Assembly: GCA_034189505.1 (NCBI GenBank)
Contig: JAXHUR010000005.1
Location: 1-64,000, forward strand
Direction: 5' to 3'
From: Geoalkalibacter_A sp034189505
GTDB lineage: Bacteria > Desulfobacterota > Desulfuromonadia > Desulfuromonadales > Geoalkalibacteraceae
Length of the DNA: 64,000 nucleotides
Shown one piece after another: positions 32,784 through 41,415 of this stretch. The first letter of the stretch is position 1. The number at the start of each line of letters is the position of its first letter. The notes under the pieces are model-generated. The model was not told where the DNA came from and did not search any database. It worked only from the letters and a program-made list of their open reading frames with translations. A program made the translations under genes and the position numbers.

Positions 32784-34139
32784 TTAGGGCAGCAGCGCGA
32801 CCCGCAGAATTTTTCTGGTTTTTTCGTCGGGCCGGTCGTCGTTGCAGCGGCGCAACCCCGCCAGCCACAGGATCCGCCCGTCATATTCGAGCACGGGGCA
32901 GGATCTTCTTAAATTCTGCGGCACTTTTTCATCAATAAAAATATCTTTTATCTTACGTCGCCCGCTCATCCCCGCAACCGCCATCCGATCTCCGGCCTCG
33001 CGGGAGCGAAGAATCAGGGGAAATGTGACCTGAGTTGCGTCGAATTCCACCGCGGTACGGCCATCACACGGGCCCGGTTTCGAGGCCAGAGTAAATTCGA
33101 CCCGCCAGCCGCCCGGCAGCCTGTACAGGCCCGGAGCCGTCACTGTTTGGTGATAGGGCTCTGCCGTTCCAGGCGGTCCGGCCCGCAGATGAAGCTCATC
33201 GTAGCTGCGGCAGGCCGTGATTCCGGGCAGGTGAAGTTCCTTACTCCCCTGCGTACCTTCCACCAGTCGGGCCAGAGCGGCAATGTGCTTTTCCTCCACC
33301 CCCCTCAGGTTCCCCCGCACGACCTCGACCAGATGGCGCAGTACGCGGTCCCGAAGCGCCGGGTGAAGCCTATTGATTTCCTCCCGGGGGGCACAGGTGA
33401 ACCCTGATGCCAAAGACCAACCGGAGACCGCCTCCGTTACCTGCCTGCGCCAGTAATCCTCCTCGCAGCTCAGACGCCGGGCCAGTCGGGTGAGGGCCTC
33501 TTCAACGCGCGGATTGATCAAACGGCACAGGGGCAGCAGCTGATGCCGAATCAGGTTGCGGGTAAAGCGCAGGTCGTCATTGCTCTCATCATGGCAAAAC
33601 GTCAAATCATGAAAATCGAGATAACTCCTGATTCTGGATCGGGGAACAGACAGCAGGGGACGCACATAGATTCCACTGCGGGGGCGCATGGCGGTCAACC
33701 CTGCCGGACCGCTGCCTCGCAGCAGACGGTGGAGGACCGTCTCGGCCTGGTCATCGTGATGATGCCCCAGCGCGATCCTTCGACAATCAAAGCGCCGGGC
33801 GGTTTCCTCCAGAAACGTCCTCCGCACTTTTCTGGCCGCCTGCTCGATCCCGCCGCGCCCCGCGGCACTGATTTCAGACCCTGTAATGCGATGTATGACA
33901 AACGGGATATTCCACTGCCGGCACAGCTTTTCAACAAAAAGTGCGTCGTCTGAGCTTCGTGGACGTAGACCATGATCGAGGTGCGCGGCGACCAGGTCGA
34001 GGTTCAGGTCTGCGGCAATCTCCTTGAGCAGGTGCAACAACGCGACCGAGTCGCTCCCACCCGAAACGGCAACCAGGACCCTGTCTCCCTCTCGCAAAAG
34101 TTTTTTATCGACGATTTCGTCGAGCACCTCATTTTTCAT
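32784..34139 (-). CDS. tilS: tRNA(Ile)-lysidine synthase
   Basis: A 451-residue N-type ATP pyrophosphatase. The PP-loop 'SGGSDS' is at 26-31, followed by 'AAHLDHGLRPRSSDDA' and 'ALGHHHDDQAETVLHRLLRG', and a C-terminal tRNA-binding region. It converts C34 to lysidine in tRNA-Ile(CAU) so that AUA is read as isoleucine. No Shine-Dalgarno sequence is present in the 18 nt before the ATG; the nearest GGGGAGG is buried in the tRNA terminator hairpin about 27 nt upstream. It lies directly after the two Met tRNA genes. Confidence 0.94.
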   Translation of the reverse strand: MKNEVLDEIVDKKLLREGDRVLVAVSGGSDSVALLHLLKEIAADLNLDLVAAHLDHGLRPRSSDDALFVEKLCRQWNIPFVIHRITGSEISAAGRGGIEQAARKVRRTFLEETARRFDCRRIALGHHHDDQAETVLHRLLRGSGPAGLTAMRPRSGIYVRPLLSVPRSRIRSYLDFHDLTFCHDESNDDLRFTRNLIRHQLLPLCRLINPRVEEALTRLARRLSCEEDYWRRQVTEAVSGWSLASGFTCAPREEINRLHPALRDRVLRHLVEVVRGNLRGVEEKHIAALARLVEGTQGSKELHLPGITACRSYDELHLRAGPPGTAEPYHQTVTAPGLYRLPGGWRVEFTLASKPGPCDGRTAVEFDATQVTFPLILRSREAGDRMAVAGMSGRRKIKDIFIDEKVPQNLRRSCPVLEYDGRILWLAGLRRCNDDRPDEKTRKILRVALLP

Positions 34140-34157
34140 GGATTATGTGCCGAAAAG

Positions 34158-34194
34158 ACAAAGACCCTCCCCGGAGTCCGAGAAGGGTCTTTGT
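34158..34194 (-). terminator. Terminator of the methionine tRNA pair
   Basis: An 11-bp stem (34158-34168 with 34184-34194) around a 15-nt loop is followed by CTTTT on the minus strand. It begins 7 nt after the elongator tRNA 3' end and separates the tRNA unit from tilS. Confidence 0.8.
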
Positions 34195-34200
34195 GGTGAT

Positions 34201-34277
34201 TGGTGGCGGTGCAGAGATTCGAACTCCGGACACTGCGGATATGAGCCGCATGCTCTAACCAACTGAGCTACACCGCC
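34201..34277 (-). tRNA. tRNA-Met (elongator, CAT anticodon)
   Basis: A 77-nt cloverleaf including the encoded CCA (34201-34203). The acceptor stem GGCGGTG pairs with CACCGCC, the D arm has 'AGCTCAGTTGGTTAGAGC', the anticodon loop is CTCATAT, and the T arm has 'GTTCGAATC'. A normal G1:C72 pair and the lack of three G:C pairs at the base of the anticodon stem mark it as a non-initiator. A tRNA-Ile2 with lysidine-modified CAT cannot be strictly excluded by anticodon alone, but the sequence resembles elongator tRNA-Met. Confidence 0.9.
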
Positions 34278-34326
34278 TGAAAGCGGGATATAAAACCTAG
34301 CCCCTCCAGAGAGGGGCGAAAGAGCT

Positions 34327-34403
<77 letters not shown>

Positions 34404-34417
34404 ACACGCGAAACAGG

Positions 34418-34446
34418 AAATTAACCAAATTCAGGGGGCAAGTCAA
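34418..34446 (-). promoter_or_regulatory. Promoter of the tRNA-fMet/tRNA-Met unit
   Basis: On the minus strand TTGACT (34441-34446) and TAATTT (34418-34423) are 17 nt apart, a sigma70-like pair. The expected start falls a few bases before the fMet 5' end at 34403, exactly where a tRNA promoter should be. Confidence 0.7.
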
Positions 34447-34486
34447 GTTATTTTTTGCCCTGGCGGAAAACCATCGCAACCCGGCC

Positions 34487-35194
34487 TCAGCGGCGGGTGA
34501 CAAAACCATCTATCTTCTCCTGCGCCTTGAGGAGATCCGCTGCGCCCCGCGCCGTTTCCGCATCGGCAAATGGACCGACCCGGACCCGGTACCAGGTGCC
34601 TTTATCGCCAAGATCCGCCTGCTGGATAAAGACGGCAAAATCTTTCTTCAGCAGCTTCTCCTGCAAAGTCCGAGCATCGTCCTCGTCGCGAAAGGAGCCG
34701 ACCTGAACCACAAAGCGTCCGCCAGCAACCGCCGGTGCCGGCTCGGCTGCAGTCCCCGCAGCTTGCTCTTTCCCGGAAGAATCAGTTTCAGATTTGATCT
34801 GTGCTTGCTCCAACCCGGGCTTCAGGCTGTCACGCGGCGGGCTCTGCTTCTTCTGCGCCGGCGGCTGATTGATACCGCTGCCCAGCGGAGGTTCATCACT
34901 CTTCGGGAGGGTATCGAAAAAAGTCAGGGACGTCTTCTCGTCCGCGGGGTCTTCCGCGGAACCTGTCGTTTTCGTCTCGGGATCTGATTTGCGAGACGCG
35001 GGCTTTTCCACCACAACTTTTTCCGTTGCAGCCGGCGTGAGAGCTGCAGACGGTGTCTGCGGAGAACCGCTCTTGCCGACCATAACGCCGAGGGAAAAGC
35101 TGACCAGCGAGACCGCCAGCATGGTCACCAGCAGCAGAACAGCCTGTTTTCGTTCCATGCGACGCTGACTGCGAGTCTTCGTTTCACGCGTCAT
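34487..35194 (-). CDS. SPOR-domain membrane protein
   Basis: A 235-residue protein with a short basic cytoplasmic N-terminus and one membrane helix (about 17-37). A long low-complexity Pro/Ser/Lys/Glu-rich linker (about 40-150) follows, then a C-terminal SPOR domain (about 157-235; 'GRFVVQVGSFRDEDDARTL', 'WYRVRVGPFADAETA'). SPOR domains bind denuded glycan strands at the septum, so the product is probably a division or wall protein of the FtsN/DedD type. The start at 35194 has GGGAGG 9 nt before it. It follows argS by 19 nt. Confidence 0.88.
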   Translation of the reverse strand: MTRETKTRSQRRMERKQAVLLLVTMLAVSLVSFSLGVMVGKSGSPQTPSAALTPAATEKVVVEKPASRKSDPETKTTGSAEDPADEKTSLTFFDTLPKSDEPPLGSGINQPPAQKKQSPPRDSLKPGLEQAQIKSETDSSGKEQAAGTAAEPAPAVAGGRFVVQVGSFRDEDDARTLQEKLLKKDFAVFIQQADLGDKGTWYRVRVGPFADAETARGAADLLKAQEKIDGFVTRR

Positions 35195-35213
35195 GATCGA
35201 GTACCTCCCGTAT

Positions 35214-36878
35214 CTACATGCTCTCCGGCGCTGAAACCCCAAGAAGCCCCAATGCGTTGGCCAGAACCGTACGTATGCAGTTGACTAGATAAAGACGTGC
35301 ACGGGTAACATTTTCATCTTCGGAAACCACCCGGTGACGATTGTAATAGCTGTGAAACTGAGATGCGAGTTCCTGCAGATAAAAAACCACTCGATGCGGT
35401 GCAAAATCACGTGCCGCCCCTGCCACGGTTTCCGGAAAACGCGCCAGGCATTTAGCCAGCGCAAGCTCTTCGTCCAACTGCAGGCAGTCAAAATCGACCT
35501 TTCCCAGATCAGGGGCAATAATTCCCTGCTCGGCAGCATTACGATTGATGCTGCACACCCGGGCATGAGCGTATTGCACATAATAGACCGGATTGTCATT
35601 GCTCTGCTGCTTGGCCAGATCGAGATCGAAATCAAGCTGACTGTCGGAGCGCCGCATCAGAAAGAAAAACCGGCAGGCGTCACGACCGACCTCGTCAATG
35701 ACTTCACGCAGGGTCACAAACTCTCCGCTGCGGGTACTCATCGCCACCGGGCTTCCGCCGCGCAGCAGATTGACCAGTTGCACCAGGATGATCTGCAGAT
35801 CCTCCGGGTCGCGTCCCAAACCGGCAAGCACCGCTTTCATGCGCGGTACGTAACCGTGATGGTCAGCTCCCCAGACATCGATAGCCAGGTCATACCCTCG
35901 CTCGAATTTTTCCTTGTGGTAAGCCACATCCGAGGCAAAGTAGGTGGTTGCACCGTTGGAACGAACCAGCACCCGATCCTTGTCATCGCCATAGTCCGTG
36001 GTCCGCAACCAGAGGGCGCCATCTTTTTCATAGGTCAGATTTCGCTCTTTGAGCAGATCGATCCCCCGCTGCACCTCTCCTCGGTCGTACAGACTCTGCT
36101 CGCTGTACCACTTATTGAAATGAACACCGAATGTCCGCAGATCTTCCCCGATCCCGGCGAGTATACGCTCTCCGCCGAAACGTGCGAAAAATGCCACGGC
36201 CTGATCTTCAGGGACATCGAGGTAACGCCGTCCGTCACGCTGCGCCACCTCGCGGGCGATGTCGCGAATGTAGTCTCCCTGGTAACAGCTGTCTGGAAAA
36301 TCAACAAGTTCTCCAAAACTCTCGCGGTAACGGAGAAAAAGCGAGCGCCCCAGTGTATCCATCTGATTGCCGGCATCATTGATATAATATTCGCGATCGA
36401 CCGAATATCCAGCCCACTCCAGAACCGACGCCACCGCATCGCCGGTAGCGGCGCCGCGACCATGGCCGATATGAAGGGGCCCCGTCGGATTGGCGCTGAC
36501 GAATTCCACCTGAACCCTTTTGCCGCTGCCCAGCGTGCTGCGCCCATAATCGCTTCCCGCCCGGGCGACGTCGTCCAATACCCCGTACCAGCACCGCGGC
36601 GAGAGAAAAAAATTGATGAACCCGGGACCGGCTATTTCGACTTTGTCCCACAGACCGTCGCCGTCACCGAGGGCATCAATCAATGCCTGAGCTATTTGTC
36701 TCGGCGCCTTTTTTTCAGCGCGCGCCATGGTCATTGCGACGTTGGTGGCAAAATCACCGTGATCGCTGTGATTGGGGACTTCAAGTACGATTTCCGGAAT
36801 AATGCCGCTATTCAGGGTTCCACTCCCAAAGCAGGCCTCCAGCGCCCGCTCTATATTCGTTCTTAGTCGCTGTTTCAT
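35214..36878 (-). CDS. argS: Arginyl-tRNA synthetase
   Basis: A 554-residue class I synthetase. The N-terminal Add1 domain is at about 1-85. HIGH is at 136-139 in 'ANPTGPLHIGHGRG'. The KMSK site is replaced by 'MSTRSG', as is common in ArgRS. The C-terminal DALR anticodon-binding domain ends in 'LGLLGVSAPESM'. It charges arginine to its tRNA. The ATG at 36878 has no good Shine-Dalgarno but starts 7 nt after the stop of a 59-residue gene, so translational coupling is likely. The frame is open to 36938, but an earlier start would overlap that small gene. Confidence 0.96.
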   Translation of the reverse strand: MKQRLRTNIERALEACFGSGTLNSGIIPEIVLEVPNHSDHGDFATNVAMTMARAEKKAPRQIAQALIDALGDGDGLWDKVEIAGPGFINFFLSPRCWYGVLDDVARAGSDYGRSTLGSGKRVQVEFVSANPTGPLHIGHGRGAATGDAVASVLEWAGYSVDREYYINDAGNQMDTLGRSLFLRYRESFGELVDFPDSCYQGDYIRDIAREVAQRDGRRYLDVPEDQAVAFFARFGGERILAGIGEDLRTFGVHFNKWYSEQSLYDRGEVQRGIDLLKERNLTYEKDGALWLRTTDYGDDKDRVLVRSNGATTYFASDVAYHKEKFERGYDLAIDVWGADHHGYVPRMKAVLAGLGRDPEDLQIILVQLVNLLRGGSPVAMSTRSGEFVTLREVIDEVGRDACRFFFLMRRSDSQLDFDLDLAKQQSNDNPVYYVQYAHARVCSINRNAAEQGIIAPDLGKVDFDCLQLDEELALAKCLARFPETVAGAARDFAPHRVVFYLQELASQFHSYYNRHRVVSEDENVTRARLYLVNCIRTVLANALGLLGVSAPESM

Positions 36879-36885
36879 CTGAAGG

Positions 36886-37065
36886 TCATTCTTTCTCGCT
36901 TGAATTTTTCTTGACGCCCGCCTCCTTTTCCGCCGCACGCAGCAGAGCTACATCCTCGGAAAAATCAGGGCAGTGCAGGGAAGAGTCACCACCCATGGTG
37001 TGACGCTTCACGCATTGGGCACGCCAGGCGCAGACCGGGCAGGTCCGGGGTGCATCATAGGGCAT
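36886..37065 (-). CDS. 59-residue cysteine-rich protein upstream of argS
   Basis: A tiny gene with an ideal AAGGAGG 5 nt before its ATG at 37065. The protein has 'CPVCAWRAQC' (Cys9, Cys12, Cys18) and a fourth Cys in 'HCPDF' (Cys32), a pattern that could bind zinc or an iron-sulfur centre, then a charged helical tail. I recall similar small proteins next to argS in Geobacter-type genomes, of unknown function. The four-Cys layout, the perfect ribosome-binding site and the tight spacing to argS support a real gene. The frame remains open far upstream, but no other start has a ribosome-binding site. Confidence 0.75.
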   Translation of the reverse strand: MPYDAPRTCPVCAWRAQCVKRHTMGGDSSLHCPDFSEDVALLRAAEKEAGVKKNSSEKE

Positions 37066-37171
37066 GGATCCTCCTTGTTTTCTTGATTTTGTCCAAAAAA
37101 TCATGCTAGCTCCCGCGCACTCAGGAGTCAAGCGTGACATCGGAGGCCCCGTAAATGGAAAAACAGAATTG

Positions 37172-37531
37172 TTATTCAGCAGAAGACTTATCGGGAGTGT
37201 TCGCAGGAGCAGAATCGGGCGTACGCGGAAACTGATAGACCAGCTCATCTTCCTTGACCATTCCGAGATTTTTGCGGGCCAACCCCTCAAGATAGAAGTA
37301 ATCGTTGCGCAACCGTTCGATTTCGTGTCTCAGCTCGCGGTTTTCCGCCTCCAGCTGTTCGATGCGGCCCTGCAGTTCAGAGCGGTACTCCAACATGCGG
37401 AAGGTTCGTATAATACCGCGTTCGCCAAAGAACGCCAGAGCGAACAACAGCACAATCACGATTGCCATCCACAAGGGGGGACGAAATTTTACACGCCGGG
37501 GTGTTTCATCACCTGTGTCTTCAGAGGCCAT
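37172..37531 (-). CDS. ftsB: FtsB/DivIC-type septum formation initiator
   Basis: A 119-residue protein. A basic N-terminus is followed by one membrane helix (about 20-37) and a coiled coil (about 45-77, 'RIEQLEAENRELRHEIERLR'). The conserved 'YLEGLARKNLGMVKEDELVYQF' then appears, the signature of FtsB/DivIC. It would join FtsL and FtsQ in the divisome to activate septal wall synthesis. The C-terminal 20 residues are polar and look disordered. The 106 bp before the next gene (37066-37171) show nothing notable. Confidence 0.88.
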   Translation of the reverse strand: MASEDTGDETPRRVKFRPPLWMAIVIVLLFALAFFGERGIIRTFRMLEYRSELQGRIEQLEAENRELRHEIERLRNDYFYLEGLARKNLGMVKEDELVYQFPRTPDSAPANTPDKSSAE

Positions 37532-37636
37532 GCCGCATCGATTTTGCAGAAGATGTGTCTATCACAGAAGAAGCGCCAGAATCCGGCAAAGGCCGGTTCA
37601 GCAAAAGTCGGGAGAGGACCGATGACAAGATTATTT

Positions 37637-37930
37637 TCAGTTGACCGTGATTTGTGAGCGAATGCGCTCCAGCGTCGCCGCGCCGATCCCTTCAACGCGG
37701 GTCAGGTCGTCTACGGATGAAAATGGCTCTTTCTCCCGATGGGCCACGATGCTGTCCGCTTTGACCGATCCAATGCCGGTCAGCGACTGCAACTCCGCTG
37801 CAGTCGCGGTATTGATGTTGACCAATGCAGTTTGTACCGGGGCAGACGATGTTTCAGTCTGTGCCAGCGTTGCAAAGCTTCCCCCCAAGGAAAGCATAAC
37901 GGCAAAAACCAGTGTAATTACAAATTTCAT
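37637..37930 (-). CDS. ComEA-like helix-hairpin-helix protein
   Basis: A 97-residue protein with a signal peptide (about 1-23, Ala-rich end) and a single ComEA domain: 'VNINTATAAELQSLTGIG' then 'DLTRVEGIGAATLERIR', two HhH motifs at about 47-57 and 80-90. Periplasmic ComEA-like proteins bind incoming DNA in competence. No other competence gene is near, so this may be a more general DNA-binding or structural protein. The ribosome-binding site is GGGAGGG. It differs from the larger HhH protein at 18050 in having no N-terminal domain. Confidence 0.88.
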   Translation of the reverse strand: MKFVITLVFAVMLSLGGSFATLAQTETSSAPVQTALVNINTATAAELQSLTGIGSVKADSIVAHREKEPFSSVDDLTRVEGIGAATLERIRSQITVN

Positions 37931-37990
37931 AAAACCCTCCCTGATTCAAAAATCAGCATTAAATGGCATCAGCCCCTCCCGACGCTGCAA

Positions 37991-38020
37991 TAAGTAGCAC
38001 ATTGCATAAAAGACGGTCAA
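37991..38020 (-). promoter_or_regulatory. Possible promoter for the ComEA-like gene
   Basis: Minus-strand TTGACC (38015-38020) and TACTTA (37991-37996) are 18 nt apart, in the 108-bp gap between lptD and the ComEA-like gene. The -10 match is moderate. The call rests on hexamers and position only. Confidence 0.35.
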
Positions 38021-38038
38021 CTGCCAAAAAATGATTCA

Positions 38039-40144
38039 TTAACCACCACTGCCGAGGGCGCCGCCGAAATTGGCAATACGGCCGAGCCCCGATAAAGAGA
38101 AGGTCACCAGAAATTCCGTATCCTCCAGGCGGTCGCGCAAAGTGAAAAACATGCTCCAGCACTGCGCGCGATATTCCACATCGAGAACCTTCTCCAGATC
38201 TCTGCCCGCAACCAGATCATAACGATGCAGATAGCGTAGATGAACAGGATCCAGCAAAGAGGTGCGGAGTTCTCCCTGCACATACTCCTGGTCGTCGCGC
38301 AGATAGTGGTAGCCGGCGGAAACGCCATTGCCCCTCCCATCATCCGCCCCGAGTTCGAGACGCATATCGGCAACCTTCATCGAATCTCCCGCCGCGGTTT
38401 CAAAATCATAGCGGCTGTCGAGGTTCACATAGCTCCAGCGGGTGGGGCGCAACAGAACCTCCGTCCGCAGGGCGGAAAAAGGTCTGAAGTTATCCCGAGG
38501 GTTGAGGGGATCCTTGCGCGACTCGACGAAATCGTATTCCTGCGACAGGCGGAAATAAAGAAATTCGTGATAAAAAGCGGCTCCATCCTGCGGTTCAATG
38601 CGGGCGGTCAGGCGATTGGTCAGGCCGTATGAAATACGATGGACGCGGGCAAGACGGTCGCCGCGATCGAAATAAGGCAGGTCATCCTCACCATGACGAG
38701 GCACATAGGTATAGGTGACTTCCGGTGAAATGATATGCTGGATTTTGCTGACATTTCCCGGGCCACCCCTAAAAACACGGGAGAAGGAGGAACTCATGCG
38801 CACGCCCAGGTCGAAAACGCCCTTCTGCTCCCAGCGGGATCCACTTTCGCCGTCGGAATCTTCATCGGCGTAATAAAACCGCTGGGTAAACCCTATTTCA
38901 GGCGAAACCTCAAGAAACCCAAGCTGAAAAGGGGCTGACAACGCGGGGCGCACAAACAGGCGCTGACCGCTTTGACCTTCCTCACGGTAGAAGTGATCAT
39001 AGGTCGCATCCAGCCGGGTGAAAAAGGAGGTATCGCCAACGCGCCGGAGCAAAGAAGTGAAATGGATCTGGGGGAGGCGCTGCAGAGTACGATCGGTATC
39101 CCGGTCAAGGTTGTTGAGGTGTTTAAACTGTGCGGTCAGGTTGCGATTTCCCCAGGCACGGCTGAGAAAAATTTTCGACTCGGTCTTATCCTTGTTGTAT
39201 TCACCAGCGACCTCCCCAAAGCGGGAGAAATAATCATCGTCGTCGACATATTCCACCGCCGCCACACTGCGGATTTTCCCCGGCAGCCACCCTTGGTTCC
39301 GCCAGTCGATGGCCAGCGCATTTCCCTCTTCACCAAAGCCGCTGACATGATAAATTTTCGCCTCCCCCTCCTGGCGGCGAAACGCGTAGCGGTACTCCAA
39401 TCCTTTACCGATACCGAGGTCGCTGAAGTAATCCAGATAAAAGGTCATGTCCTGATTCTGGGCCAAAACCTGATAGTAGGCGTTCGAGAGTTGCCAGCCA
39501 CGGTCATTGGAATAACCGTAACGAGGCATCAGCAGGCCGGATTGGCGTTCGGTCTGGACAGGATAAAGAAAATAAGGGGTGTAGAAAATGGGAATATTTT
39601 TTAGATAGAACCGGGCATTGCGGCCACGGGCAAATTTACCGCGTGTCACTTCAAGGTCGCTGACGCGGAATTTCCAGGCGGGGTTTTTGCCGTCGCAAGT
39701 GGTAAACTCGCCCTGTTCGATACGATAATCCACCGAGCTCAGCCGCTCGATGGAATCCCCGGTCACATGAAGATTGCGATCCCGCAGAAAAATGGTCCCG
39801 TAGGAGAGGCGCCCCCCTCCGGTATCCAGTTCCAGAGATAGCTCTTCGCCCGCCATCTCACCCCTGGGGTCAAGCAGACGCACGTCGCCGCGGGCCCTGG
39901 CTTTGCCTGTCTCGGGATGCCACCACACCTCGTCGGCAAACAAGGTCATCTGTCCTTGTCGCAGAACAACCTCGCCAACCGCCCGGTATTCGCCGCTCTG
40001 CTGGTCATATTCGAGCTGGTCGGCGTCGAGATGGACCGGCTGGTCTTCATCAAGGGAAGATCCCGCCGCTACAGAAAAACCCGCAATCACGGGAAAAAGA
40101 AGCCACAGCAGTATAAGAAGAAAAATACGGCGAAACAATCTCAC
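38039..40144 (-). CDS. lptD: LPS-assembly outer-membrane protein LptD
   Basis: A 701-residue protein with a signal peptide (about 1-27). The N-terminal OstA/LptA-like beta-jellyroll (about 33-140; 'LEYDQQSGEYRAVGEVVLRQG', 'GDVRLLDPRGEM') is followed by the LptD barrel with 'PIFYTPYFLYPV' and 'RQSGLLMPRYGYSNDRGW', clear family motifs. LptD with LptE inserts LPS in the outer leaflet. The start is GTG at 40144, overlapping the folC stop (GTGA). The protein ends with a barrel strand. A signal for the disulfides of E. coli LptD is not evident. Confidence 0.94.
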   Translation of the reverse strand: MRLFRRIFLLILLWLLFPVIAGFSVAAGSSLDEDQPVHLDADQLEYDQQSGEYRAVGEVVLRQGQMTLFADEVWWHPETGKARARGDVRLLDPRGEMAGEELSLELDTGGGRLSYGTIFLRDRNLHVTGDSIERLSSVDYRIEQGEFTTCDGKNPAWKFRVSDLEVTRGKFARGRNARFYLKNIPIFYTPYFLYPVQTERQSGLLMPRYGYSNDRGWQLSNAYYQVLAQNQDMTFYLDYFSDLGIGKGLEYRYAFRRQEGEAKIYHVSGFGEEGNALAIDWRNQGWLPGKIRSVAAVEYVDDDDYFSRFGEVAGEYNKDKTESKIFLSRAWGNRNLTAQFKHLNNLDRDTDRTLQRLPQIHFTSLLRRVGDTSFFTRLDATYDHFYREEGQSGQRLFVRPALSAPFQLGFLEVSPEIGFTQRFYYADEDSDGESGSRWEQKGVFDLGVRMSSSFSRVFRGGPGNVSKIQHIISPEVTYTYVPRHGEDDLPYFDRGDRLARVHRISYGLTNRLTARIEPQDGAAFYHEFLYFRLSQEYDFVESRKDPLNPRDNFRPFSALRTEVLLRPTRWSYVNLDSRYDFETAAGDSMKVADMRLELGADDGRGNGVSAGYHYLRDDQEYVQGELRTSLLDPVHLRYLHRYDLVAGRDLEKVLDVEYRAQCWSMFFTLRDRLEDTEFLVTFSLSGLGRIANFGGALGSGG

Positions 40145-41412
40145 GACAGAACTTCCTTTTCAGGCAGCAAAAGCTCACGAAGTTCAGCAACCAGGTACAG
40201 AGAGCCGGCGACTATGGCCAGAGGCGCCTCGGGCCAACTGCGACATAGATTCTCCAATGCCTGCGATGGAGAACCGCATACGACGGCGCGACACTTTCTG
40301 CCGCGGAGAAAATCGGCGATATCTGCGGCATCAACCGCCTTCTCGACGGCTGGCTCAGCCACATAGGCTTCGGCGATATAGGGCAGCCATGGCGTCAACA
40401 CATCTTCGGGGGAACGCAGTCCGCTCAGCCCGATCGCCCAGGGCAGAGGGCCATAATGACGGTCCACCAAAAACGAGGCCAGAGCGCGGGCACCGGCCGG
40501 ATTGTGCGCTCCATCCAGCAGAATCGGGGGCGTGCCGGGAACAAATTCAAGCCTCCCCGGCCACTGCACCCCTTCGATCCCCTTGCGCACCACGTCCCTG
40601 TCAAAGCCAGAGACTCGAGGATGCAGCAACTCAAGGGCTGCCAGGGCAAGGGAGAGATTATCATACTGGTGACGGCCGGCCAAGCGCGGGCGCAGCCCTT
40701 CCAAAGTCATCGCCCGACCCTGATAATCAAAACCATCATCTCTCGCAACCACCCTGAAGTCGCGCTCCGCCACAAATAACGGAGCCTGCAGTTGTGCGGC
40801 TACCGCTTCGATCACAGCGAGAGCATCAGGCTCCTGGCGGCCCACCACGACCGGAACACCGGGTTTAATGATTCCTGCCTTCTCACGCGCTATACTCTCA
40901 AGTGTTTGCCCCAGATGCTCGGCGTGGTCGACAGAGACGGGAGTAATGATGGAGAGAGCCGAAGTTACGGCATTCGTAGCATCGAGGCGTCCCCCCATAC
41001 CGACCTCCAGCACAGCCCAATCGACCTGCCGGAGCTGAAAGTAACGCAATGCAAGAGCCGTTGTAAATTCAAAAAAGGTCGCCGGCACTCCCCGGCCCAG
41101 TCGGCTCAGCTCCTGTACAAGGTCGACCACGTCCAGTTCAGCAACAGGTCGACCGTCAACCTGGATGCGTTCAGTGAAACTGTGTAGATGGGGGGAGGTG
41201 TAGAGGCCGGTGCGCGCGCCGGTTTCCGTTAAAGTACGGGCCAGCGCCGCACAGACCGACCCCTTGCCGTTGGTTCCGGCAACGTGAATGGCAGGGAAGG
41301 AGTGCTCGGGGTGATGAAGCCGGGCGAGCAGTTGCCGGATATTGTCCAGCCCCAGTTTGACACCGAAACGCTGCAGGCTGTAAAGATAATCGAGCGCCTC
41401 GTTATACGACAA
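40141..41412 (-). CDS. folC: Folylpolyglutamate / dihydrofolate synthase
   Basis: A 423-residue Mur-ligase-like enzyme. The P-loop 'GTNGKGS' is at 46-52, and 'LEVGMGGRLDATN' and 'LLDGAHNPAGARAL' are FolC signatures. It adds glutamate to (dihydro)folate. The start is TTG at 41412, 3 nt after the accD stop, so translation is coupled. The accD-folC pair after trpA is a recurring order in many bacteria. Confidence 0.95.
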   Translation of the reverse strand: MSYNEALDYLYSLQRFGVKLGLDNIRQLLARLHHPEHSFPAIHVAGTNGKGSVCAALARTLTETGARTGLYTSPHLHSFTERIQVDGRPVAELDVVDLVQELSRLGRGVPATFFEFTTALALRYFQLRQVDWAVLEVGMGGRLDATNAVTSALSIITPVSVDHAEHLGQTLESIAREKAGIIKPGVPVVVGRQEPDALAVIEAVAAQLQAPLFVAERDFRVVARDDGFDYQGRAMTLEGLRPRLAGRHQYDNLSLALAALELLHPRVSGFDRDVVRKGIEGVQWPGRLEFVPGTPPILLDGAHNPAGARALASFLVDRHYGPLPWAIGLSGLRSPEDVLTPWLPYIAEAYVAEPAVEKAVDAADIADFLRGRKCRAVVCGSPSQALENLCRSWPEAPLAIVAGSLYLVAELRELLLPEKEVLS

Positions 41413-41415
41413 GAG

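Noticed and set aside
35334..36866. A 510-codon open frame opposite argS
   Set aside because: Antisense shadow of argS; the HIGH motif and domains support the minus strand.
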